Shown here: one piece after another, positions 1 through 35,600 of the stretch
Position numbering within the stretch: the stretch's first letter is position 1
Layout: every line of letters begins with the position of its first letter
Source: Pteria penguin
Lineage: Eukaryota; Mollusca; Bivalvia; Pterioida; Pteriidae
Assembly: GCA_035048485.1 (NCBI GenBank)
Contig: CM068584.1
Location: 63,408,420 to 63,472,419 of the forward strand
Direction of reading: 5' to 3'
Length of the DNA: 64,000 bases
Made by a program: the position numbers and the translations under genes
Notes under the pieces: model-generated
Told to the model about the DNA's origin: nothing
The model's input: the letters and a program-made list of their open reading frames with translations, nothing else
Databases searched by the model: none

Positions 1-36
1 CGGACTAATGGTTCGATTCATCCATCATCTTTACAT
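1..36 (+). mobile_element. 3' tip of a third Penelope-like element copy
   Basis: The first bases of the window align with the last bases shared by the two Penelope-like copies (ending near 6532 and 49628). The common core is GATTyATCCATCATCTTTACAT, preceded by a matching GGACT..TGGTT stretch. The window therefore seems to open in the 3' tail of another copy. The match is short, so confidence is limited. Confidence 0.45.
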
Positions 37-75
37 TTTTATTCTATATCACATGATACTCATTATAATGATGAC

Positions 76-128
76 CATCATCATCATTATCTTCTTCATC
101 ATCATCATCATCATCAAAATCTTCATCA
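76..128. repeat. (CAT/TCA)n microsatellite
   Basis: Imperfect trinucleotide run of CAT/TCA with CTT interruptions. No coding role is seen. Confidence 0.8.
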
Positions 129-160
129 TTGCCTTTGCTGTTGTTGTTAGTGTTGTTTAA

Positions 161-296
161 GAAATAATGACGTCCTAGTCGTTATCTAATGTCCAGTTAC
201 AGCCCGGAGTCGCATACACCAATCAATAATTTGATTGGTTAATGGGACGAGGGGCGGCTACTGACCATTAGATAACGACTAGGACGTCATTATTTC
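161..296. mobile_element. 136-bp MITE with 31-bp perfect TIRs and TAA target duplication
   Basis: The arms 161-191 and 266-296 are perfect inverted repeats starting GAAATAATGACGTCCTAG. They are flanked by TAA at 158-160 and TAA at 297-299. A 3-bp TWA duplication is typical of PIF/Harbinger-derived MITEs, so that is the likely superfamily. The 74-bp centre has no ORF. It lies just downstream of the likely 3' end of gene A. Confidence 0.8.
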
Positions 297-630
297 TAAT
301 CTGACATGAACGGTAGAAACAAGTATGAAAATAAATACTTTAAATGTTAATATTTTATTTCAACAACAATAAATGTAGGTCATATATGAAAACAACAACC
401 ACTGCTACCGAAAAGTATTGTGATGATGTCTGTCAGAGAAATAAACACTGCAGTACGGTACAGATAATGAAATGAATACTCAATGTAACGATGTTTATTT
501 CTCCGATCCTAACGGAGTCAGATTGATGGCAATATGTATGTTTCCACTAGCACTTATAATAGAATTTTGGAATATGCATCGTATTTCAAGTAAATTTGTT
601 TTGCTAATGACATCCCTGTTTAAAATCTTC

Positions 631-24656
<24,026 letters not shown>

Positions 24657-25370
24657 TGGTCTCTGAAAAAGTAATATTTAATACAAAATATTTGAAAATA
24701 CATGAAGTTGCATATTGCTTATCTTTACTTCCTCATTGAATTGCTATTCTGATATATATTGTTTTATTGCTTAATATCAACGATTTACATATAGTGGCCA
24801 TGTCAAAATATAAAATGCAACGACATCAAAGCCATCCAGATTTGCATTTCACAAGTCGTAGAATATTTACCACTGAGATGAAATATCCGTTATGCCCTGA
24901 CAAATACTAGGGCAAATCAATTAGTTATTAGCTCGTACATAAAAATCAAATCAACATCAACGTATTTACAACGTAATTGCCATCGAAATACGTTACCTCA
25001 AGTTATCTATTTGATAATGATGAATATATACCCGGTAAACCAGGGCTAGTATGTTACACACTTTTTTTTTCAAATTTAGTTCCGTGACCACTCTTTTCGA
25101 GTAAATCATTATTGTATTTCTTTCATCAACGTCAAAGAATTAATTTTTCTATGTTGTGAGTATTGGTTGAAACGTCACTCAATTCACAGGGTGTGACACT
25201 GTGTTTTGGAGAATAGTTACGTCATGCCCTGTTGTCACAATATGGGTGGAAATTATGTGAGAGTTGTCTTTCTTAAACTACAAATACATTAAATTCTGTT
25301 TTAAGTCCACTGTATTCTATAAGATATGTGTTCAGTTTAATAAAGGATTTTTTTCTGTTTTGTTTTGTTT
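24657..25370. other. Start of the A/B intergenic region, no gene seen
   Basis: AT-rich sequence upstream of the gene A start codon. Any promoter of A should be here or further right, but I recognise no core promoter element with confidence. Confidence 0.5.
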
Positions 25371-25374
25371 TTGT

Positions 25375-25600
25375 GACCATGACCTTGTAGACATCACCTT
25401 GGTTCAAGGTCATGACACATCCTTAGGTCAAGGACAACAATTGTGTAAAACATTATCTCCCCCTCCATACAAAAAGGAAGAAGTTACGACTCGGACAATA
25501 ATGTTGGTTATGTATGGACTGTGACCTTGACGATCTGACTTTGATTCAAGGTAATGACATACTCTAGGGATATAAACAACAACTGTTCCCTTCATTGTGG
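25375..25600 (+). repeat. GACCTTGACC repeat, isolated units
   Basis: About one and a half units of the family arrayed at 29515-30960: ATGACCTTGTAGA..TTCAAGGTCATGACACATCCTTAGGTCAAGGACAACAATTGTGT, then a partial second unit with GTGACCTTGACGAT. Confidence 0.8.
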
Positions 25601-25785
25601 GAAAAGAGCTTAATATACCAGGTGTCGAGGCAATTTGGGCTGAAGTTGTTCTTAATAAAAAAGGAATCTTGGTACATTCTATATACACCAAAGGTTTAAA
25701 AATTGAGACCTGATAAAAATATCCATTGAACAAACTATTTAGTGTTGTGAAGATATCATTTTAATTCGTTACTTCAATGAAAATA

Positions 25786-26064
25786 AAGCCAGCGTGGCCT
25801 AGTGGTATCGCGTCGGACTCCTGATCGGGAGGCCAGGGTTCGAGTCCCGCTCTGGTCATGCCGGTGTCATGTCTTTCGGATGAGAGAGTAAAAACCGAGG
25901 CCCCGTGTCGTGGTATGCATGGCACGTTAAAGATCCCTCACTGCTTCGGGTGGGTCTGCTGCAAAGGTCAAAATTTGTATGCCCCGCATCAGGCAGATGC
26001 CGTCACCATATACGTGAAATATTCGTGGTGTAACGTTAAACAAAAATCAATCAATCAATAAAAA
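25786..26064 (+). mobile_element. Full-length tRNA-derived SINE with 12-bp target duplication
   Basis: A box TGGCCTAGTGG (25795-25805), B box GGTTCGAGTCC (25837-25847), a conserved central body and an ATCAATCAATCAAT tail. TCAATGAAAATA at 25774-25785 and 26065-26076 is a perfect target duplication. This is the best-preserved plus-strand copy. Its core resembles conserved-domain SINEs reported from molluscs, though I cannot name the domain class. Confidence 0.95.
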
Positions 26065-26076
26065 TCAATGAAAATA

Positions 26077-27230
26077 TTTTAGGGGGTAGTCTGGTGAGCT
26101 AATGAGAAAAAATAAAATCTACAACTGGCTATTTCATGCATATTCTATAAGGACAGGCAGAGGTAGATTAAATAATAACAAAAACGTATCATGTTATGGA
26201 GCAAATTATTGTGCTAGAATCAATGCAAATTAACACAGTGTCGTGCCTATTTCGATATACAGAAATATCATTTTAGAGCAGTTTATGTCTTCTTTTTTTT
26301 CACAAGTAAAACACAGAAAAGTTTTTTTTTTTATTTTGGTAGATACACGTATGAATTTATACTGATTGATTGAAAAACAACAAGGATTAGGTAAAGCTCT
26401 GACAATTAATGGAGCCTTTCATAGTGGCTATGGTAATTAAACAAACCTACTAAACTGATGACAATTCACAAAAATGCACTTATTTGATAATTTCTGAAAC
26501 CTGTGATATTACACTGTAATGAGCAATGGTCTGTAATAAGTTGAAACAAGATATATTATAATAGGTAATGGGTCATTTTACAAAGAAATTTGATAGATAT
26601 TACACCCTCCCCCCATTTTGTTATAGCCTCATTTATTTTGTATTTAATATATGCTAAATGAAATATTTCCTTTCGACGATCAAGAATGTGTATCCATTCA
26701 AGCTATAAATGACATTTCAAATCAAAATTATATTTAGATTTGATATAATCAAAATATATAAACACATTAATCCCCCCTTTAGGAAGATAGGGACTATTTG
26801 GAAAACAATTACATATATTTCCTTGAAGAATTATGGTACATATATAACTGCTTCAAAGAAAAAGTCAGTAACAATATCGTAATAAAATTTAAAAGTTTAA
26901 AATGTCTTCTTTTAAGTGGTCTGTAAATTATGCCTCTACTATGAACGAGTCCTGCGATATAACGGCTCAAAGATACAATACTTTTCCACAGAGCGTTTTT
27001 GATTGGTTTCAAGATAATTAAATAGACCTTCGCTATAAGTTGCCTATCTTGTGCGTTTGTCGATTGTTAGAGCGACGGTATGTCGTAAAACAAGTTTTGG
27101 TTAATAGAATAACTCTAAAAACGGCTTTCTTCAATATTACATGATAATTTACAAGCACATGCGTAATAGACAAATTATGGAATATTACTATTGCAATAAG
27201 GGATATGAATTAAAAGCATAAAAGATCTAA
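26077..27230. other. Intergenic, nothing recognised
   Basis: AT-rich sequence without coding pattern, repeat family or RNA gene that I can identify. Confidence 0.5.
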
Positions 27231-27239
27231 AACTGTTAA

Positions 27240-28680
27240 AACAAATGAAGCTTGGGCCATATACAAACAAGCCAGAAATATAGTAACAGATCTAGTCCGC
27301 GATTCTAAAAAATTACTTTAAAAAATACTAAAATTTAAACAGTAAACAATGGTAAAAAATCACTAAACATTTTCTGAAACAAAACAATGATAGTGGCATT
27401 CCACTGATGATACACAATGGTCATAATTATAGTTCATCTGTAGATAAAGCAAATATCATTACTGTTTATTTCAATGCCAAGAAACACTATCGACGACACA
27501 TAAGCCACCCTTTCTCATCTGACTCCTTCAGATACTGTCATTAGTGTAATAGTTTTGTCAAAACAGGATGTAATAGATGGAAACAAAGCCTGTGAGCCTG
27601 ATCTAGTGGGCCCCAAGCTACTAAAAATGGGTGCTATAGTGCTCTCACCACATTTATGTGAACTATTTAATAACTCTTTACCATCTTCAATTTTCCCCAG
27701 TAGTTGGAAGACAGAAAATATAGTCCCCGTGCACAAAATAGGAAACCGAACAAACAACAATAACTATAGATCAATATCCTTCATAAGTTTTATACGTAAA
27801 GTGTTTGAAAAATGTACATGATTACTTAGTTTTTAATAATAAATTAACCTCAGTTCAATCTGGTTTTACACCAGGCGATTCTGCTGTCTTTCAGTTAGTT
27901 GATTTATGCCACACCTTCTCGAAGGCAATTGATGAGGGCAAAGAGTTAAGAGTTGTATTTTGTGATATCAGTAAGGCCTTCGATCGGGTTTGGTACAAGG
28001 GACGACTATTCAAATTCAGACGGGTGGGCATTACTGGACAATTTCTGGATTCGTTTAACTGCTGTTTGCATGATAGAACTCAGAGAGTTGCAATGGAAGC
28101 TTTTATCCTAATTACAATTTTGTTAACACAGGTGTTAATATTGGGTCCACTGTAATTTTTCTTTTAATTTATATAGGATATAGTTGAAGAATTTGGATGC
28201 AATATTAGACTCTTCGCGGATGGCACATCATTATATCTTATTGTTCAAGACCCAGCAATTGCAGCTGAGCTGATGGACGCTGATCTAGAAAAAACTGGTC
28301 ACTTAATTTTAATCTAAATAAAACTTAGGAACTAATTGTATCAAGAAAAGTTATTCTATCAGCTTTTTGCATGATCAAATTGAAAAAATATCACCAAAAG
28401 CATGGACACGTATCCAATATACTTCGTAAATTAAAATGCAAATACCAATTAGACAAATGAGCATTACAAACCATTTATTTTTCATTTATTCTATTTTGAA
28501 ATATGAAAATTATTTGGGATAGTTGTAAACAATATGAAAAAAAAAAATTAATAAAAAAAAAAGATTCGAAATTGAGGCAACTATGATAGTGACTAGCGCA
28601 ACTAGGTCATGTTCAAATAAAAAAGAATTAGAGGAGGCCGGGTGGGACAACTTAGAAACATATCTTAATTACTTATCTCT
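27240..28680 (+). pseudogene. Non-LTR (LINE, Jockey/CR1-type) reverse transcriptase fossil
   Basis: The frames together give the usual order: AW..YKQARN, KAC.PDLVGPKLLK, LPSSIFPSSWK, NNYRSISFIS, VQSGFTPGDSAVFQL, FCDISKAFDRVWYKG and LFADGTSLY, then a C-terminal block ATRSC...ELEEAGWDNLETYLN. The catalytic FADD is FADG here. The GVPQGSVLGPLL motif has collapsed to a partial LGPL, followed by stops. Frameshifts lie near 27810 and 28150. The 5' ORF and endonuclease are absent. The clade is uncertain. Confidence 0.85.
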
Positions 28681-28689
28681 GCGGTCTAA

Positions 28690-29500
28690 TTTATATATAA
28701 TCATCTTTCTGACAGTGACATCTGTGCATATTGAACACTTCGGAGAAAGCGAAACATTATTTACTACATTGTCGGACAATATCAGAACTCAATCCATTCT
28801 GTCATTAAAGGTGGCTATAAACATAGATATTTTATTAAAAGGGTGCCCCATGTATGATGACATCACAAACGGGAACATCTTCTCGATGGTACAGGAGTAC
28901 ATAAGCTCACAAAACGGTTTGATTAGGGCCAGAATCCATTCCTACCATCCCTTCACTTCCCATTCAAACTTCCTACCTCACAAATATAAAAATCACTGCT
29001 CTATCTATACCCAGCACTTTCCACAACCCATTCCCCCTCTTATCCTTCCCATCTTAATCAATATCCATTCCTCATCCTCGAGGATCTAGCTCTGATTTCC
29101 CCTTGTCATAATAAGGTAAAACATTTTCCTCATACATTTAGATTTATTCTTCCTGTTTTATTTTTTACCAATTATTTTCATATATAAAAACAAGTTATTG
29201 TCATATACTCTAATCAACATGTTATTTTGGTGTAAACTGTATTCGTTTCTATGCCGGATATAGTTTTGTATTGAAAATTATTCCATTAATATATGAGGGA
29301 GCTTTGTGTAAGACTATTCTTGCTCAATCCCAAACATTATGCATGTTAATTTAGAATATTGCATTTACTTGCATTAATACTGTTTAAACCAACAATTATG
29401 GAAAATATTATCTTCCTCCAAATTAAAACGAAGAAGTTATGAACCGGAGAGACAGACGGGCAGAAAACACGCCCCGTAAAATGTAAAACACATCTTTCTA
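28690..29500. other. Intergenic, nothing recognised
   Basis: A C/T-rich stretch at 28930-29090 gives a Ser/Pro/His-rich open frame that looks compositional. No gene is called. Confidence 0.5.
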
Positions 29501-29514
29501 TCATGGAAAGCAAT

Positions 29515-30960
29515 GATGGGAAATATTATCCAGGTTAAGCCATGGACAAAGATTTTGACCATGTATGCACTATGACCTTGACCTTGGAGATAACATCTTC
29601 AGTCAAAATGATGACACGCCCTTGGTCACAGACAACAATTTTGTGGAATATTTTCCAGATCCAACCTGGCAATGAGAAGTTATGGCACTACAAATATTTG
29701 GGCTATGTATGAAAATATGAATTTGAGATGATACCATGACACACCCTTTGTGATAAACAAAAGTTGTGTGAAATGTTACCCAGATTCTACATAGCAGTAA
29801 GGAGTTATGGTCCAGACAAGAATTTTGACAACTGTGCACTTTGAGTGGCCTTGGATATGCAATCATCATACCTTGAGTTAGGACAACAACTTTGTGAAAT
29901 ATTATCCAGATCCAACCTAACAGTGAGAAGTTATGACACGTATAAGGATTTCGGCTATGTGTGCACTGTGACCTTTATCTTGAAGATATGACCTTCGGTC
30001 AAAGTCATGACACACTCTTGGTTATACACAACAATTCTGTAAAATGTTATCCATATCATACATAGCAATAAGTAGTTAAGGCACGGACAAAGATTTTGAC
30101 CATGCGCGCATTTAACCTTGACCTTGGAGGTACGATCTGCATCAGGTCACGACACAGGCGTTGGTCATGGACAACAATTGTGAGATTTTGTTTTGAGATT
30201 TCATAAGTCAATTCCTCTTCGAAATCGAGCCACCAAACTCGCAACTGTACGAGAATCTTAAAACACTGACCCCGTTGAAGTCGCAATGATGCGACAAAGT
30301 AATAACCACCGACAGTCCCCCGACGACCATCAATCAAATGCCAAATACCCCGCACAAATGTACCCCCAAAATAGACATATCCTCCAAAAACAACCACCCA
30401 CCTCCTCACACAACGATTGTGAGATGTGATATCAAATTCCAACTTGGCACTAAAAAGATATGACCCGGACACGGATTTTGGACGTGTGTGCAGCTGCGAC
30501 CTTGACCTTGAAGATATGACATTGTGTTGTGTTGATGACACACCCGTGGGTCATGTACAACAATTGTGTGAAATGTTATCTATATCCAACATAACAGTCT
30601 GGAGTATTGGTCCGGACAATAATTTTTTTCAAGGTCATGCCACACCCTTAGGTCACGGATAACAATTCTGTGGAAAAATATCTTGCATAAAAATCCAACT
30701 TGGCAGTAAGAAGTGATGACCCCGAGCAAGAATGTTGGCTATATATTCACCCTGACCTTGATCTTTAGGAGTCGACCTTAGATTACATCATTGACAGCAG
30801 TTGTGTGAAATGTTATCTAAATCCAGCTTAGCAGTAATGAGTTATGGCCCGAACAACATTTTTGCTATCTCTACACTGTGACCTTGACTTTAAAGATAAG
30901 ACCATGCGTTAAGGTCATGACACACCCTTTTTTTGAAATATTATCAAGATTCGAAAAGGG
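29515..30960 (+). repeat. Tandem array of ~125-145 bp GACCTTGACC units (about 10)
   Basis: Each unit has GTGTGAAATRTTATCCAGAT, CCAACCTAGCAGTAAGAAGT, TTATGGCACGGACAAAGATT, a CACTGTGACCTTGACCTT box, an AGATATGACCTT stretch and CATGACACACCCTTGGTCA. Units are 10-25% diverged. The array is split by an unrelated insert at 30187-30409. It stands just upstream of gene B, and a shorter homologous array stands upstream of the decayed exon-1 copy at 46855-47330. Confidence 0.9.
30187..30409 (-). mobile_element. 223-bp retroposed insert with 16-bp target duplication, unknown origin
   Basis: The repeat array is interrupted between ACAACAATTGTGAGAT (30171-30186) and ACAACGATTGTGAGAT (30410-30425), a 16-bp duplication with one mismatch. 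On the minus strand the insert ends in an A-rich stretch (CTCAAAACAAAATC), as expected of LINE-mediated retroposition. It is open across its length in one minus-strand frame (RWVVVFGGYVYFGG..TVGGYYFVAS..). It is not the SINE family seen elsewhere. I do not recognise the source. Confidence 0.6.
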
Positions 30961-31002
30961 GATACGACAGGTTGATTCCTATATAACCCCACCCAACTTT
31001 GT

Positions 31003-31032
31003 TTGTGTGTGTGTGTGGGGGGGGGGGGGGGT
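31003..31032. repeat. (TG)n-poly(G) tract
   Basis: TGTGTGTGTG runs into about 16 G, with a partner C/G tract absent in the duplicate at 47390. Confidence 0.8.
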
Positions 31033-31478
31033 TGAGGGGGTGTTAATAAACTGGAACATTCGAATCCTATGATCCCAAAACCAAGTCATGTAAAATATAG
31101 ATTCGCGTAAACGCCACGTATAGTAACATAATTCTACTAGGCAATTTTGTATTTTGTATACCTTTAATTTCACATATGTTTGGTATAAATACTGCAACAA
31201 CGATATTTGCAGGGAAGTACGGATTTATTTCCTTTTCACCGAGAAAAAAAGAGTTGTCAACAATATCATCCAAACGAAGCTTTACGGCTCGGAAATAGAT
31301 TATCAGGATACATAATGAGGATTTCATTTACTTCTCTCAATTATATAGATCCGTTTATATCGTGCAAGGTTCGTTGGCAAAACGTTTTGAATAGACAAAT
31401 GTTTTAATTATTATCAATATAATGGAGAAAAACATATTTTATTTTCAAAAACGATCATGCAGTTAAAAGGTTTTTAAC

Positions 31479-31722
31479 ATGGGAATCATGCATAAATCTG
31501 TATATGGAGCTTTGGTATACTATTTTATTCTAAATGTGGGTGCTTACGAAATAGAGAAACTAGCCAATGTATCGTCATGTCCGTTTGGATCAAAGCGGTG
31601 GCAGCAAAGAGAATTACAAAAGTCATGTGACGAAGACAGAGGTCTATTATATCATTGTATGAAATCAACTTGGGACACATTTCTTGAATTCTGTATGGCT
31701 CCTGTTTCTATTAGAGTTAAAG
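31479..31722 (+). CDS. Gene B exon 1 (signal peptide, first Cys module)
   Basis: ATG at 31479; donor TTAAAG|GTAAGA, phase 1. CPF..W......C....YHC......EFC is the family signature. The exon and its flanks are duplicated in decayed form at 47.7 kb. Confidence 0.85.
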
Positions 31723-32605
31723 GTAAGATTTTGTTCCATTCAATACCATCAAAAATAATCCGCTATACCGTTATATACTGTATACCGAATATACCGTTAA
31801 AGCTCATGACGGTCATAAATAATGAAAGTAGACAGCAGATTCGGCTCTGCAAGTACTGTGATTTTATTATTGTGATATGCCGCTACGATAAACGGGGTCC
31901 GGCGCCATAAACTGAACAAAAATAATTGTAGATATTCATGAAAATACTGTGTAATGGATATATCAGAATAACAGCATATACAGACAGATACACCTCTATA
32001 AAATTGACTGGACATGAATTGAGTTTGTGAAGTAGCCAAGTTGACAATATGTTCTAAGAGCTGAATATTCTACATTCAGTTTAAACCATCTCGGCTTATT
32101 TGGTGAATCATCTGCTCAAACAGTCATCTGCAATATATATAAAAAAATTAAGAAAATCGTTTTGCATACATAATTAATTTGCATGCCACTTTCAGAAAAA
32201 TGAAAAATTAAGGTGTTTATTTTAAGATAGCTTACATAAAGGACAACCTAGAAAGTTTAATACATAGATGATATGAAAAAGCACCATCCTATGAAGTTGG
32301 TGTACTATCTTTTACTTCATCTCATTTTTTAAAATGTTAAGTAAATGATTTTGTAAATGAAGAATGGATTGTTTTTTTTTTGCTTATTCATATATTATTT
32401 GTTGAAACAAATTATACTCATTCTGAATATATGCATATGTCAAATATTAGTAATGCAGCGTCAACGATTTTTTTTTTGGTTCTAACGTATAAACGCCATT
32501 TTAAAACTGTACATAATTATAATATTTTATAGATATCCTGCAAAGAACAGTAAGGCGACTATGTAAATAATTAAAGTGCTCTGCAAAAAAAACTAAGATA
32601 ATAAG

Positions 32606-32669
<64 letters not shown>

Positions 32670-35600
32670 CTCTGCAAAACACTAAGATAATAAGATTATA
32701 TATTATATTATTATTATTATAGATTACAGTGATTGTATTCTTTCAGATACTTCTTCGGAGAATCAAGCTCCATAGTACTCTAAGATGTTTCACTGATTCT
32801 ATTAGTGTTTTATATGTTTATTTCTTTTTCATTGATGGTATTCTTTTAGGGAATCCACCTGCGTTCACGTCGGGTAAATCCTTTTCATGCATACGTTTAG
32901 CTAATGATTAACTATTAAACGTTTATTTGCGGGTAGTTCAATCGGCTAGCTGGTCGAATGCATTTATATATATGATGGCTCTGGCTGATGTATTACTGTT
33001 TTCTAATGTAGATGGATGCCCACAAATTCACGATGGTGACAATGTACATATCAAGTATGTCATGTGCTCAATCGGCGGAAGGTGTCCAAGTAAAGATAAT
33101 GCCACATTCTTGTCTTATGAAGTGTACAAATGTGAGTTGCTAACGTGTCTATGTAGTATATCATCATGTCAATATATAACATGCTTGAAATTCAATTTAT
33201 AAGCAGTTTCATTTTTTCAAAATTATATAGTTTTTTTCATTGTAAACATATAGTTTGCTTTTTCAAAAGACGATGGCTGCTACAAAGAAGAAATGAAGGC
33301 AACCCAGATTTCTATAGAAAGGTAGTCAACATGTATCATATCACAATATATGTTTTAAAAGTAAGAGTACAAACGGGTAAGAATAAATGACACTCAGCTT
33401 CATGAAAGAGGTTAAGTTTATTTTCGTAGAGATCTCAAGCAGAGGATGGTTCATATGTTTTGTAGTTGAAATGGTATAAATATGGCACTAGACATTCGAA
33501 AACATTTTTCTTTTCGTTAATTAAATTTTGCAGGATCTAGATATTTTCTATATAGAATATATAGCAAAACACCAATAGGGAAGTTATAAAATGATTGTAA
33601 GGAGTGATGAACTCTTAAGTATTCATTGAACTTAATACACTTATATCCTGAATTTGCAATTAGATATAGAAAGAGAAATCCCTACTTTGACCCAGTTGGT
33701 GTATTTTGTTTATTTCCATTCCATGGTAGTCTAATTTTCCTGAATTGAAATTTACTTTTATTTATTTTAATTTGGAGATACACACATGCATGCATTAGGA
33801 ATGTCATATATACCTACTTATAGAGAATTTATTCAATAAGTAATTCTTTCATATATAACCCAATCGCTATAAATAATGTATGTATGTTGTACGATGCAGT
33901 AATTTGCACACACATACTAGAAGTTCAAATATGTTTCATATAGAAAACAGGAAGTAAGCGATCAGAAGAAACCACATGAAATAATGAAGATCCCTCACTG
34001 ATTTGGATGCGTCCTTTGCAAAAGGTCTCAATTTGTATGAAGTGCATCAGGCAGATGTTGTCACCATACATGTGAAGTAATCGTAGAGTGACGTAAAACA
34101 ATATTCAATCAATCAATCATGACTGAATGTGTTCAAACTAAGGTGATAAAAGGGGCACGTAACCGATCTGGGACACAGTCAATTTTACAGTTGAAGGCGG
34201 ACGTATAATATAGTAAAAATATGTCTTTTATCAAATATTTCAGAATTTCTGCTACAAAACACATTTCTACATGTTCAACAGCCATTGCTCCGTATACTGC
34301 TGTTAACTATTCTACAAGTAATGATATAGGAACGGAGGAAGCCACCGACGGTAATATGTATCCCATGAATACAAATTTTAGAAAGCGCATGTCTTCATGA
34401 AAACAATTGAGAAAATTTATAATATACTCAAAATCCTGACCTTAACGTCATATGTGAAAGATATGTTGCATCTTATCATATGACATTTTGTATTGTATTG
34501 CCATTCATATCTGTCAAACCATATAGATATAAGTGACAAACCCTTACTTTACTTGAATATGACCATAGTAAAGCTAGCCAATGGCAATTCAATATTTTAG
34601 CAATCACGATTAATATCATGTATTGCAATGTCATAATCAAGTTTTCTTTTCACTTAATCGATTCCAGTACTTCCTTTCCTCAATAGCGAGTCATTTATGC
34701 TCTCCTGTCAGAGCCTGGATAGTGGATAGTGGATATCTATTAAGCGTACAAGAAATCTAAGATTCCGAGTTTTAACTGTAATCCTCATAGGATAGTAGTA
34801 CAATATTTACTTACAGTTCTTCTTGGAGAGTTGCTGGATGCTCATACACTTATCATTTTTGATGATTACGTCTAACACCTGACATACCACATTTTGCCGG
34901 AATTTCCATTATGACGTTAATGCTTGCATAGTGATGTCACTGTAGTATGACGCAAATGTATGTGGCAAAACTTCAATTGTTTTTCATTGCCCCTTACACA
35001 ATGAACAATTGGTATAAGGTCCATTAATATGGCTATATGATATTTTGACAACATTGTCTTATAGCAGCAGGACTGGTATTACAGGTCTTCGTCTGATATT
35101 TTGTGTTGTATAGATTAAATTGTTCAGTGGCGTAATCATGGTATTTGTTTTCAAAATTTCATTTATTGCATATATCTTTAGACAAAGAGGGTCATATCTT
35201 TTTTTTATTGGAGATATATTCATTTAGTTATAAAGGGCATCGAGTCAAGAAATTCATCTACGCAATCGATATTTCTCAAGTCTGAATTCATTTTGGGTAA
35301 TTCTTTTTTCTTTTCTTTTTTAATAAAATACATGACATTTGTAATGTAAAGCATCTTTAATACTAGACATCTGAATCAAAGGCACATTTATATTACCACC
35401 GTAATCATTTTATGATTATCATGATAAATTTCGATAATAGACTATATTATAAAGCGTTGTAGAATAGCACACAAACTTGTTTTGTCTACAAGAAACTTAA
35501 ACAACAAACATTAGAGTGTACTTTATAGTTACAGCACTGAGTATACTAGTGGTTTCGCTGTTGGTATCGATGACAACATTGACCTATCGTATAGTAAAGT

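Noticed and set aside
25795..25870. tRNA gene
   Set aside because: A and B boxes are present, but the sequence continues into the SINE body, is repeated six times with target duplications and does not fold as a complete cloverleaf.
28583..29089. 168-aa plus-strand ORF
   Set aside because: Only its first ~35 residues match the C-terminus of the LINE; the rest is compositional (C/T-rich DNA) and not a host gene.
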